This document shows, piece after piece, positions 7,863 through 17,200 of a DNA stretch of 36,686 nucleotides. Made by a program: the position numbers and the translations under genes. This DNA comes from Candidatus Gastranaerophilales bacterium (lineage in GTDB: Bacteria > Cyanobacteriota > Vampirovibrionia > Gastranaerophilales > Gastranaerophilaceae): assembly GCA_944326425.1 (NCBI GenBank), contig CALVDX010000018.1, positions 1 to 36,686 on the forward strand, given 5' to 3'. The notes below the pieces were generated by a model. It had not been told where the DNA came from and ran no database searches. It was given only the letters and a program-made list of their open reading frames with translations. Positions within the stretch are counted from its first letter, which is position 1. Each line of letters starts with the position of its first letter.

Positions 7863-8819
7863 TTACAGCAAATAAGCTGCTTTCAGGTATTTAATACGCT
7901 TAACAGCATTTTCCGCCAAGGCATATAATTCTTTATCCTGCTTAAAACGTTTATAAATATTATTAATTACTTTTTTAGTTTCTGCGTCACAGGCTCTGTA
8001 TAACAAAATATCTATTCCTGCATGTAAAGCAGCAACAGCCGCTTCTTCCGGAGAAAAGCCGGCAACTCCCCCCATATTCATATCATCCGTTATAATCACA
8101 CCATTGTATCCTAAATTTTTTCTTAAATAAGCTATCGCTTTAGGGCTAAGAGTTACAGGCAGCCCCGGCTCTCCAAAACACTTACAATCCAGATGGGCAG
8201 CCATAATCATAGGAACCCCGGATTGTATTGCCGACTTGAAAGGCGCAATATGTATTTTTTCCATCACTTCAAGCGGTAAATTAATTACCGGAAGCGATTT
8301 ATGACTATCCTGAACAGTATCTCCGTGTCCCGGATAATGTTTCGCGCAAGTTATAATTCCCGTTTTTTTATAAATGTCAAAAACAACTTTTGACGCCTTT
8401 ATGACATCTTCCGGATTATCCCCAAAAGCCCTGTCGCCTATTACAGGATTCTGAGGATTAGTATTAACATCCAGAACAGGAGCAAAATTAAGATTTAACC
8501 CGAAAGATTTTAATTCTCCTGCCATTTCCTCAGTCTGCAATTGTAAATAATCAAGCCCCCTGTTATAAGTCTCTTTAGCAGACAGGCGTCTCGGTCTTAT
8601 ATTCTCTGTTCTCTCTACACGCCCTCCCTCCTGATCTATTGCAAGAAACGGAGGATAAACAGCCTTGGTCTTTACATCACAAATCAACTCTTTAAAATCT
8701 GTTTCAGAGTTTATATCTTTTGAAAAAAATATTACGCCGCCTAATCCTTTTTCCAAAAATTCATCAAGGTAATCTCCGGTACCGGTTATAAATATTTGAT
8801 AAAAATCTTCATCTTTCAT
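7863..8819 (-). CDS. nagZ: GH3 beta-N-acetylhexosaminidase (NagZ type)
   Basis: This enzyme removes N-acetylglucosamine from anhydro-muropeptides or other beta-linked GlcNAc chains in cell-wall recycling. The 318-residue product lacks a signal peptide, as expected for the cytosolic Gram-negative enzyme. Landmarks are AIDQEGGRVER (60-70), the NagZ signature AKHYPGHGDTVQDSHKSLP (159-177, with the mobile-loop Asp-His pair), and ITDDMNMGG (243-251), which carries the Asp nucleophile. Single-domain length matches NagZ rather than multidomain GH3 glucosidases. No ribosome-binding sequence is visible before the ATG, so initiation may be leaderless or weak. It precedes the TPR-lgt pair but is separated by 82 bases and their own promoter. 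Confidence 0.92.
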   Translation of the reverse strand: MKDEDFYQIFITGTGDYLDEFLEKGLGGVIFFSKDINSETDFKELICDVKTKAVYPPFLAIDQEGGRVERTENIRPRRLSAKETYNRGLDYLQLQTEEMAGELKSFGLNLNFAPVLDVNTNPQNPVIGDRAFGDNPEDVIKASKVVFDIYKKTGIITCAKHYPGHGDTVQDSHKSLPVINLPLEVMEKIHIAPFKSAIQSGVPMIMAAHLDCKCFGEPGLPVTLSPKAIAYLRKNLGYNGVIITDDMNMGGVAGFSPEEAAVAALHAGIDILLYRACDAETKKVINNIYKRFKQDKELYALAENAVKRIKYLKAAYLL

Positions 8820-8838
8820 AAAATAATCATATATTTAA

Positions 8839-8877
8839 TTGAGGCAAAAAAGCAAACTTTGTTATAATAATTATAAT
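8839..8877 (+). promoter_or_regulatory. Promoter of the small exported protein gene
   Basis: TTGAGG (8839-8844), 18 bases, then TATAAT (8863-8868); a second TATAAT lies at 8872-8877. The GGTGAG ribosome site and ATG at 8904 follow closely. The region also has to contain the divergent nagZ promoter. Confidence 0.55.
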
Positions 8878-8903
8878 AGTAACGTCAGATTTTGGGTGAG
8901 TAT

Positions 8904-9365
8904 ATGAAGAAGTTTATTATTTTATCGTTGATTGGTGTTTTATTAGGCTCTGTATTTTGCATAGATGCACAGGCAGCAAGAAAAAGCAAAGCAAAGTCCA
9001 AAATATCTAAAGAATTTCTTGAAGAAACAGAAACGGAAATTAACCGGTTAACAACAAAAATATACGGTCACGCACTTTTATCGCCTAAAGACAATGAAAG
9101 TCTTATAACTATAAAAATCAAACTGGATACACAAATGATAGAAGGAAGCGCACCGGAACTTGCCCCTCTTTACTATAAAACAGGAAACATCCTTAAAATG
9201 AGAGAGATGAAAAAAGATGCAATAGAGTGTTATCAAACCGTGCTGGAAAACTTCCCCAACACAGCCTTCGCACCAAAAGCAAAAGCAGCACTTTTAGATA
9301 TGGGCGTCGAAATTAAAGAACCTGAAAACGTAAATGAAGACAATCTTTCAGATCAAATTCAATAG
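8904..9365 (+). CDS. Small exported TPR-like protein
   Basis: The 153-residue product starts with a Sec signal peptide (MKKFIILSLIGVLLGSVFC..., probable cleavage after AQA near residue 24), then a strongly basic stretch (RKSKAKSKISK). The remainder is helical, ending with one clear TPR-like unit (about residues 91-135, KTGNILKMREMKKDAIECYQ...FPNTAFAPKAKAALL) and an acidic tail. The ATG at 8904 is chosen over an in-frame TTG 12 bases earlier because GGTGAG lies four bases before it. It resembles periplasmic YbgF-like TPR proteins in style, but no specific family is certain. Confidence 0.7.
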   Translation: MKKFIILSLIGVLLGSVFCIDAQAARKSKAKSKISKEFLEETETEINRLTTKIYGHALLSPKDNESLITIKIKLDTQMIEGSAPELAPLYYKTGNILKMREMKKDAIECYQTVLENFPNTAFAPKAKAALLDMGVEIKEPENVNEDNLSDQIQ

Positions 9366-9505
9366 CCATAAGTATAATATCTGTTTCCTCCAGCAGAATA
9401 ATAGTAAAATCAACCATTTAGAGGATATCAAACTCCCTAACCGGCTAGTAGTTATTTATTGAAAATAATTTTAAATTAATAAGTGTAGCAAACAGGGAGA
9501 GTTTA

Positions 9506-9709
9506 ATGAAACTTAGAGTCAGCGATTATATGAGTCAGGGCTTTGCAGAATCAGATATAACAGTCTATCCGCAAAATGATATTATTGAAATTGCTAATAT
9601 TATGTTTGATACAAACACCAAATTAGTAAAAGTTGCACTAAGCCCATGGGATAAAACATGTATCGGAATTTTAGATTTTAACAGTATTAAAGAATTTGCC
9701 GGAGGTTGA
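9506..9709 (+). CDS. Single-CBS-motif small protein
   Basis: The 67-residue product matches one CBS motif: VSDYMS at the start, a spacer, an amphipathic helix IIEIANIMFDTN, then the two strands LVKVALSPWDKTCIGILD and a short helix FNSIKEF. CBS domains normally occur in tandem pairs that bind adenosyl ligands, so a lone motif would need to dimerise. CAGGGAGAG before the ATG is a good ribosome site. It stands alone between two intergenic spaces, so its regulatory target is not evident. The stop is TGA, showing TGA works as a normal stop in this genome. Confidence 0.65.
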   Translation: MKLRVSDYMSQGFAESDITVYPQNDIIEIANIMFDTNTKLVKVALSPWDKTCIGILDFNSIKEFAGG

Positions 9710-10080
9710 GCAAAATATACAACATAAACGTATCAGGTATCTGTCTTTAAAACAAATACCGAAAACAATAAACACTATTTTTTTAACAGACTGCTATAGT
9801 ATAACAGCATGAACGTTAACAATATCAGCCAAATTTTACTGTATAAATTTAATATCATTGTAAAAAGGTAGGAGGCAAAAGTTTTAACAAACTAAAACAG
9901 CTATATCCTATAATTAATACAGATTACAGGATATTATTTTATGTAAATTTTTGTAAAAAATTATGATTTAAATAACAAAATAATATATTTAGAGGTTTTA
10001 AAAAATTATCAAAAAGTATAAACTCTAAAGTAGAGGATATTCAATAAGGGTTTATATTTTTAAATTGTGAGGTTGTTTAT
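9710..10080. other. 371-base AT-rich intergenic region without a gene
   Basis: I see no ORF of useful length. There is a strong AGGAGG at 9870-9875 with no start codon in range downstream, a TATAAT at 9909-9914, and several T/A runs. TAGAGGATAT, found before the CBS-motif gene near 9419, recurs at about 10032. The region probably carries the promoter and leader of the acidic-protein gene, whose own ribosome site is GTGAGG. Confidence 0.5.
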
Positions 10081-10539
10081 ATGGTAGATAACAGGTCAGC
10101 AGGATTTTTCGGAATCGGAGGCGCGTTTAATTTTAAAAGCGGCGACATTTCCGGCACTGCGGCCAAAACCAATGACGAAAAATACGGTCCCGGAACAGAA
10201 TACGGAATAATCAACCGCGGCGAAGGAGAAGAAGAACAACTGTATCAGGAAGAATTTACGGACAGAAGCGCACAATTAAGAGCCACTCTTAACTCTCTTG
10301 CCATGATGAATGTCGCGGCCGTAATTAATTCTAAAAAACCCAAAAAGCATGAACAGCTTAATTTTAATGACTTAGAAAACGAAACAGAAGAAATTATTAA
10401 GGAAAATTCAAAACACGGACAAAAAGAAGAAGAGCCGGAAGAAAATAATCAGGAAGATAACCTGCTGGAAGAAAACGAACAAAATATCGATTTATTTCCG
10501 GACGATGAAGATGAGGAATTTGAGGAAGAAGAAATTTAG
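10081..10539 (+). CDS. Orphan protein with long acidic disordered tail
   Basis: The 152-residue product has a Gly/Phe-rich start (residues 8-22, SAGFFGIGGAFNFKS) and a short predicted helix in the middle (about 62-82, SAQLRATLNSLAMMNVAAVI). The C-terminal half is dominated by Glu and Asp (about 100-152), ending EEEEI. No domain is recognised and no signal peptide or membrane segment is present. The acidic tail suggests a disordered binding or charge-interaction region. It lies upstream of the secreted GH13 gene but about 100 bases apart, with promoter-like sequence between, so operon membership is uncertain. Confidence 0.65.
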   Translation: MVDNRSAGFFGIGGAFNFKSGDISGTAAKTNDEKYGPGTEYGIINRGEGEEEQLYQEEFTDRSAQLRATLNSLAMMNVAAVINSKKPKKHEQLNFNDLENETEEIIKENSKHGQKEEEPEENNQEDNLLEENEQNIDLFPDDEDEEFEEEEI

Positions 10540-10644
10540 CAGTATTTGCTATAATTTTTATATATCGTTTTGTTAAAATATTTTTGTTTTGCTGTGTAAA
10601 CTGCAATTGTTTATACTAAAATGTCATCATGGAGGTTTTCATTG

Positions 10645-12729
10645 ATGAATAAAAAGTTTTTAGCATTAACCCTTTTAACATGTTTATGTTTTTATAATAC
10701 AGCAATTCCTGTTTTTCCAAAATTTTTAAAAGCGGATAACAGCGCTAACGAAAGCGTCTTAAATGAGGTAACTGATCAGGAACAAAGCGCAGCACCCAAA
10801 ATGCTTTCAAGGAAAACAGAAAAAGAATTAAAAGCAGCAATAACAAAAGTTTATGGAGCAGAACAAACAGATGAAATTTATTCACATATTCTTGAACTTG
10901 CTAAAAATGCCCGTGAAAATCGCTCCGCAGAGTTAAAACAGCAGGACAAAACAAGACCTTCCGACTGGTACAAAGACGAAATTATTTACATGTTTTACAC
11001 CGACAGGTTTGGGGTTGCCTCTGCAGATAAACCCAATCAGTTTAAAGATACGGCTAAAATGCTGGATTATCTTGAAGATTTGGGGGTAACAACTCTGTAT
11101 ATATTACCGTTTGCAGAATCTCCAATGTCCGATGCAGGATTCGATATAAATAATCCGGATAATGTCCGCGAGGATCTTGGCGGAATGAAACAGTTTGAAG
11201 AGTTTGTAAAAGCCGCAAAAGCTAAAGGCTTTAAAATCAAAGCCGATTTAATATACAACCATTTCTCCGATAAACACGAATGGTTCCAACAAGCACTTAA
11301 GGGAGATTTAGATAAGATAAATTACTTTGTTGTAAAAGAAGAGATGCCCGAGTATCGAAAATATACCGATGAAAAAAAAGGTATTATAGTAGAGTATACA
11401 GAAAGCAACGGGAAAATATCAAAACGCAGATTAATATTCCCTGAAATAACTGAAAACCACTACAGAAAAGTAAAAATTCAGGGCAAAGATTATTATTTCT
11501 ATCATACATTTTATCCTTTCCAACTTGATATAAATTGGCTAAATCCAAATGTTTTGTACTATTGCTTGGAAACGCTTAGCAACTGGGCAAATCGCGGAGT
11601 TGATATATTCAGAATGGATGCAGTTCCATATTTCATTAAAGAGGATGGAACCGATGCCGAAAATAACCCGCTCACACACCAAATATTAAAAATTTTAAGT
11701 ATATATATGCAAATAACGGCGCCAAGCTCAGTAATGATAGCCGAAGCCTGCCAAACGCCCAAAGATATATTGCCATACTTCGGGACAGAACGTAAAACTT
11801 CGGCATTTGTTGATGATACAGAACTCGACTTCAAGCGCACAGACGAATTTCAAATGGCATACCACTTCCCGTATATGCCTGCCTTATGGGCAACACTTGT
11901 AACAGAAGATAGTAAACATTTTACAGAAGCAAATAAAAATACACCGCAAATTCCTCAATCCTGTACGTGGGCAATATTTTTAAGACTTCATGATGAATTG
12001 ACACTTGAAATGATTTCTCCTGAAACAAGAGAAATTATTTACAACTCGCTGGTAAGGAAAGGCGCCGGATTTAGAGAAGGACTCGGCGTAAGCGGAAGAA
12101 TCGCAGACTTCCTGGACTATAACCCCGATAGAATTTCAATGGCTTTTTCTCTCCTTTTATCGCTTCCCGGCACTCCGGTAATCTACTACGGTGATGAAGT
12201 CGGCGCGAAAAACGATATGGAATTTGCCCGGGAATTCGCACGTCAGAGAGAATATATACAAAAGAAAAATAAAATAAGACTTTTAAGCTATTTTGACAGC
12301 CGTGATATACATAGAGGGATTATTCCGCAAAAACTCTTCTACGGATCACTCAAAAACTGGTATAAAAATAACAGTGAAATTTACAACAACGTAAAAGCAT
12401 TAATTGCAATAAGAAAACAATTTCCCGCCATAAGCAGAGGCAGCTTCACATTGCTAAAAGCCAAGAACAAAGAAGCCTTCGCTTATATAAGGGCCGATAA
12501 AAACAATAAAATACTTATTGTAAATAATCTTTCAAATAAAAAAATGATTGCGGAAATTGACCTGCCAGTTAACACGGTATTAAAAAAAGGCAGCAAGTCT
12601 ATACTGTTTAAAAACCTTATGAATAATCGTAAATACCGAGCGAACGTCAGCATTACAAACCGCAAACTTTATATTCCGCTTCAGCCGTACGAATTTTTGT
12701 GGCTAAGCGCCGAAAATGAAGTTTTGTAA
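10645..12729 (+). CDS. Secreted GH13 alpha-amylase family enzyme, TreS/amylosyltransferase-like
   Basis: The 694-residue product has a signal peptide (MNKKFLALTLLTCLCFYNTA...) and about 70 helical residues, then a GH13 (beta/alpha)8 barrel. Conserved regions are DLIYNHFSDKH (region I, near 199), GVDIFRMDAV (region II, near 317-326, with the Asp nucleophile), MIAEACQ (region III, near 363, general acid Glu) and FLRLHDELTLE (region IV, near 443-453). LLLSLPGTPVIYYGDEVG and the small C-terminal beta domain complete it. The LHDELTLE and YYGDE sequences are closest to trehalose synthase-type enzymes, which are normally cytosolic. Region IV has Leu where Asn is usual before HD. The ATG at 10645 has GGAGG (10631-10635) nine bases upstream; an ATG at 10621 lacks a ribosome site. 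Likely acts on alpha-glucans outside the cytoplasm. Confidence 0.85.
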   Translation: MNKKFLALTLLTCLCFYNTAIPVFPKFLKADNSANESVLNEVTDQEQSAAPKMLSRKTEKELKAAITKVYGAEQTDEIYSHILELAKNARENRSAELKQQDKTRPSDWYKDEIIYMFYTDRFGVASADKPNQFKDTAKMLDYLEDLGVTTLYILPFAESPMSDAGFDINNPDNVREDLGGMKQFEEFVKAAKAKGFKIKADLIYNHFSDKHEWFQQALKGDLDKINYFVVKEEMPEYRKYTDEKKGIIVEYTESNGKISKRRLIFPEITENHYRKVKIQGKDYYFYHTFYPFQLDINWLNPNVLYYCLETLSNWANRGVDIFRMDAVPYFIKEDGTDAENNPLTHQILKILSIYMQITAPSSVMIAEACQTPKDILPYFGTERKTSAFVDDTELDFKRTDEFQMAYHFPYMPALWATLVTEDSKHFTEANKNTPQIPQSCTWAIFLRLHDELTLEMISPETREIIYNSLVRKGAGFREGLGVSGRIADFLDYNPDRISMAFSLLLSLPGTPVIYYGDEVGAKNDMEFAREFARQREYIQKKNKIRLLSYFDSRDIHRGIIPQKLFYGSLKNWYKNNSEIYNNVKALIAIRKQFPAISRGSFTLLKAKNKEAFAYIRADKNNKILIVNNLSNKKMIAEIDLPVNTVLKKGSKSILFKNLMNNRKYRANVSITNRKLYIPLQPYEFLWLSAENEVL

Positions 12730-12763
12730 ATATTTGTTAAATAACTGGCAAATATTATTTTTA
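12729..12763 (+). terminator. Weak AT-rich hairpin, possible terminator
   Basis: AATATTTG (12729-12736) and CAAATATT (12749-12756) form an 8-pair stem, followed by ATTTTTAC. It lies directly at the stop of the GH13 gene. The stem is AT-only apart from one pair, so efficiency is doubtful. Confidence 0.35.
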
Positions 12764-12800
12764 CAGTTTTTCATACAAATGTAAAAATAAGGAGTAAGCA

Positions 12801-13238
12801 ATGAAAATTCCGAAGATCAAACAACCAATTAAAGCCATCGGTACAAAAATCAAAAATATACGTATTGAAAAACAACAGGCCGAAATAAACAGGTACATAA
12901 ACATCGAATCCGGTCAGAATAATGATGCCTACAAACAAATTTTTACAGCACAGGAAATGCTGGCAAACTATGCAAAAGCAAAGGATGTCAAAATCCACAT
13001 TGCTGATACTCCAACTTCCGGCGGTAAACTAATTAATATAGAAGTACTGAAAAGAGACGGCAATACTAAAGTCGAAAGTATAAATGCAGATACTAAATTA
13101 ACACTAATGACAGAACGGGATAATAAAAGACTTTTAGAAAACCGTGACGGGCTCGACTACCAGGTAAACGGCAAACTAAAATCAGAGGACACATTTTTAA
13201 GAAACCTTTACAGAGTGGTAGAAAGCTTAACAAAATAG
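12801..13238 (+). CDS. Conserved-looking orphan, small basic protein
   Basis: The 145-residue product is not recognised. It opens with a strongly basic stretch (KIPKIKQPIKAIGTKIKNIRIEKQQ, here given as Lys-rich residues 2-25), continues with mixed helix and strand (for example VKIHIADTPTSGGKLINIEVL, about 64-84), and ends in a charged helix. No signal peptide, membrane segment or catalytic motif is seen. AAGGAG precedes the ATG at normal spacing. A terminator follows it directly, and a weak stem precedes it, so it is probably its own transcription unit. Confidence 0.65.
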   Translation: MKIPKIKQPIKAIGTKIKNIRIEKQQAEINRYINIESGQNNDAYKQIFTAQEMLANYAKAKDVKIHIADTPTSGGKLINIEVLKRDGNTKVESINADTKLTLMTERDNKRLLENRDGLDYQVNGKLKSEDTFLRNLYRVVESLTK

Positions 13239-13273
13239 TATAAATTTTGATTGTGATATATTTATGTTACTCG

Positions 13274-13302
13274 GCACCGGAAACATTTCGGTGCATTTTT
13301 TT
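13274..13302 (+). terminator. Intrinsic terminator after the 145-aa gene
   Basis: GCACCG (13274-13279) pairs with CGGTGC (13289-13294) around a 9-base loop, followed by ATTTTTTTA. The sequence is read through by an upstream extension of the PHP ORF, which is therefore not the real start. Confidence 0.8.
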
Positions 13303-13310
13303 ATTTATGG

Positions 13311-13316
13311 TATAAT
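13311..13316 (+). promoter_or_regulatory. -10 element of the PHP phosphatase gene
   Basis: A perfect TATAAT lies 26 bases before the ATG at 13342 and just after the preceding terminator. No good -35 hexamer is visible, partly because the terminator occupies that position. Confidence 0.5.
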
Positions 13317-13341
13317 TTTGAGCGGAAATACGGAGCAAACA

Positions 13342-14151
13342 ATGTACGCAAATTATCATGCACACACATATTTTAGTGATGATTGTTCAATGCCTATGGA
13401 GACCTGTGTTAAACAGGCTGTAAAAGAGGGGTTGGACGAAATATGTTTTACCGAACACATCGATATAGGTGTATACAGCATGCACGATTGCGACTGCAAG
13501 GCGTATTTAAAAGAGTTTAACAGGATGCAAAAACTGTATGGCAACAGAATAAATTTGAAATTCGGAATGGAGTTTGGAATGCAGTCGCATACAATTCAAC
13601 AGTATGAGAAAATTTTTCATTCTTATGATTTTGATTTTATACTCCTTTCTCTGCATCAAATTAATAACCGTGAATTCTGGTCACAGTCATTTCAGAGCGG
13701 AAAAACACAAAAACAATATATTGAAGAATATTATGATGAATTATACAGAATTGTTTCTAACTACAATAATTACAGCGTTCTCGGGCACATGGATGTTATA
13801 AGAAGGTACGACAGGATGGGAGCATATCCTTTTGAAAAAATTAAAGACAAAGTTGAAACAATACTGAGAAAAGTAATTGAAAACGGTAAAGGGATTGAAG
13901 TTAACACCTCCTGTTACAGATACAATATCGGGGATTTAACACCGTCAATTAATATAATAAAACTCTATAAAGAACTTGGCGGAGAAATTATAACAATAGG
14001 GGCAGATTCACACTATCCTGAACACGTTGTATATAAAATAAAAGATACCGAAAAAATTTTAAAGGATTTAGGGTTTAAGTATATCTGTACATTTGATAAA
14101 ATGATTCCTGCTTTTCATCCGATAATGACCGAACCTGCTGTTAAACAATAA
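13342..14151 (+). CDS. PHP-domain histidinol-phosphatase (HisJ/HisK type)
   Basis: This family hydrolyses histidinol phosphate to histidinol in histidine synthesis, using a trinuclear metal centre. The 269-residue product shows the full PHP ligand set in order: NYHAHTYFSDD (His-x-His, 4-14), FTEHID (near 36), GMEFGMQSH (near 75), LLSLHQI, LGHMDVIRRY, EVNTS and GADSHYPEHV. Length is usual for HisJ. The start at 13342 follows CGGAG and excludes a 26-residue N-terminal extension that would run through a terminator. No other his genes are nearby. Some PHP proteins of this shape have other phosphatase substrates, so histidinol phosphate is the likely but unproven one. Confidence 0.85.
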   Translation: MYANYHAHTYFSDDCSMPMETCVKQAVKEGLDEICFTEHIDIGVYSMHDCDCKAYLKEFNRMQKLYGNRINLKFGMEFGMQSHTIQQYEKIFHSYDFDFILLSLHQINNREFWSQSFQSGKTQKQYIEEYYDELYRIVSNYNNYSVLGHMDVIRRYDRMGAYPFEKIKDKVETILRKVIENGKGIEVNTSCYRYNIGDLTPSINIIKLYKELGGEIITIGADSHYPEHVVYKIKDTEKILKDLGFKYICTFDKMIPAFHPIMTEPAVKQ

Positions 14152-14205
14152 TTTTCCCCTGCCCTTGCAGAGAACATTTATCGGGGGCTGTGTTTTCACA
14201 ATACA

Positions 14206-14240
14206 TAAAAAAACAACCTCCTATTAAGGAGGTTGTTTTT
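14206..14240. terminator. Strong bidirectional terminator
   Basis: AACAACCTCCT (14212-14222) and AGGAGGTTGTT (14227-14237) make a perfect 11-pair stem with a 4-base loop. It has A-rich flank on the left and T-run on the right. It separates the convergent PHP and autotransporter genes. Confidence 0.9.
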
Positions 14241-14254
14241 ATCTATTAATGTTA

Positions 14255-17200
14255 TTATTTACCAAGTTTGTACTGGAAACCGCCCATAAAGCCGATACCT
14301 GTTCTACCACCGTTTCTGATAGTAAATTGAACATAACCGCCAAGTCTTTCTTTGAAGTTTTTAACAACACCTAAACCATATTCAAAATACGGGTGTTTCA
14401 TTCTTACATCATCCAATGTAACCTTTCCGGCTTGACCGTCAACACCGCCCATGATATTAAATACCATTTGCGCTGTACCGTAGATACTAAAGGTCTTTTT
14501 ATTCCAGATAACATTAACCCCTGGCGCTACATTTATACCATTGAGAAATCCTGAGTTCATACTTAAGTTACCGCCAAAAGTAGAACCGTAATTTTGATTA
14601 CCAAATATATTGTAAGCAACCATTGCAGTAGGCTGGATTATGAAGTTTTTCGGTAAATGGAAGTTATATGCTGATTTAGAAGCAACCCCTGCAAACCAGT
14701 TTCCTGTATTATCAGCAAGACCGGTTGCACCATAACCCATATTTCTTACATTCATTTCATTAGCATAGCCGCCGCCGTAAGCTAACAATGAAGTAAAGAA
14801 GTTGCCTTTATAAGCAGTAGCCATAGCACCGATTTGCCCGCCATTTTGATACATGCTTACAAAATCGTAATTTTGATGTCCGCCGTTATAAGCAACATAA
14901 GCGGTAGGAATTAACTTCCAGCCGTCTTTTAATTGTACAACCGGTAAGTCTGCACCTAAGATTGCACCATAAGCGTTGTTATCAACATGGAGCCCCTTCG
15001 TCATCGAAATATTTTCAAAGTTACCATAAGCTTTGAACCACAGACCGCCGTCTTTTTTACTGTATTGATACGGTCCAAATAGCGGATTAGCAGCAGCATA
15101 ACGGTTTGCTATTTCATCATCGCTGCTTGATCCGAATTGTCCGGATACTATTGCTGCATGGTCAAACAACAGGTTATTAAATGCTAATTGATTAGCGTAT
15201 TGGGCAACAGTTGCAACCTGTCCTCGATACATTTGCGGATTAACTGACTGCAATGAGCCGTTTATTACACCGCCGCCACCGCTTGTTGTCGTAACAAGGT
15301 ATTTACCAAGAGCAGTATTTGCCATAAACTGGCTGTCGCCGAGATTTGCAACTCCTGAGCCCGTTGCTGCATCAGCTATTAACTGTGTACCGTCAATAGT
15401 GAATGTATAATTATCCGGAGAGTTAACAAAATTAATACCTGTAATAATTATCTGGCTATCACCATTATAACTGCCGGCTACAATTTGATCCATTGCATCA
15501 CCACGTGGATCGTAATCAAATACCATATTGACATCAGTATTATGGTTTACATTACCATTAACGATAATTGAACCAACACTTCCGTCCTGCATATTGATTG
15601 TAGGAGTAGATGTAACTCCTGTAGAATTATCAATCGTCATGTCGTTGGTAATAGTCATATTGGTGAAGTTATTTAAAACACCATCTCTCAAAGTAAGGTT
15701 ACCTGTAAGAGTAGTCGTATCACCATTAAGAGTTAATTCTGAGTTTTCTCCGGCAATAGAAATAGTTTGACCGGTTACGTCTCCGTTAACTACGGCTGTA
15801 GAATCGCCGTTAACTACAAAATAGTTATTAAAATTAACATCGCCCTGAACAGCAAAGTCTGAACCGTTAGAAACACCGATCATACCATCTGTTGTCAATC
15901 CGCCCAGAACGTTAAGCGTAGAACTATCAACCGCTACATTTTGATTAGTTGATACATTACCTCCAATAGTAACATTACTGCCATTGGTTACCCCTAAAGA
16001 TGTACCGTTAGTTGAATTTTCAGCGATTAAGTCGCCTAAAACATTTAAAGTAGAGCTTTCAATATCAACAGTTCCGATCATTGAAGTAACACTGCCGCCA
16101 GAAGAAAGGCTTGCCCCGTTAACAACACTTATATTTCCTACAGCGCTAACATCCTCTGCTACAGAAACAGCAGCACCGTCTTTAACTCCGAGGGAAGCAT
16201 TATCATTGGTTGTATTTGCTACCAGCAAACCTTCCCCAATACTAACAGAAGTACCTTCACCGCTTGCTTCAAAGAGTTTTGAATCTAAAGCACCGCCGAC
16301 ACTAACAACAGAACCGTCGTGAATACCAATGTTATCTGTTATAATATCTTCCCCAACATTAACAATTGAAGAATTAATATTTATAGCTGAGTTAGGATTT
16401 GCATCCGAACCGCTTCCGAGGCTGCCAAGTATATTGAGGGTACCGTTATCAATATCAATTAAATTTTCAGCTTCAAGAGAATTATTAACAGTTAAAGTAC
16501 CGTTATCAACGATTACCTGCCCGTAGTCGCCGCCGCCGTTAACAAGAATATGTGCATCAGTTGTAAGAGTACTATCGCTTACATTTATTCCGCTGAGATT
16601 TAATACAGCACTCTGATCATCACCCGCTAAATCGAGGGAGCCGCCGGATACATTTATAGAACCGTTATAATTAGCCAGCGATGATTCTATAGAAGTTGAA
16701 CCGGCTCCTGATTTATTGATAGATGCATCAACTGAATCAGAAACAATTGTCGGATTGTAGGCAATATTTGTTGTTTCATTAGCAAAATTCAATTCGGCAT
16801 TGCCGGCAAGATTAACAGTTGAATCTTCTTTTATATAAGCATTATCTTTATATGTTAGAGAGGTTTCATTACCGAGATTAATTGTATCAGCATCAACACC
16901 CGAACCGTCGCCGGCTGTCAGGTGGCTTACGCCCGCACCTTGAACCAATGATATAGAATTATCAGCCGCTTCACCGGCAATAACCGTATTATTAAACAGA
17001 CCTAAACCGCCGCCGGTAACCGTAATACTTTGAGTAGAGCCGTCACTGTTCAAATATGTAAGAGCCCCGTTGGTAATCGCCGTTTCAGCATCAAGAACCG
17101 TTTTGCCTTCAAGCTCATCAGTTCCTGCCTTACCTTGAACAGCGTTATAAATATTTACTGTACCATAACCGCCATTTGTATTTGTTGTAACACCAACACC

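Noticed and set aside
13264-13341. 26-residue N-terminal extension of the PHP phosphatase
   Set aside because: It would translate the terminator and the -10 region, and the PHP motif starts directly after the ATG at 13342.
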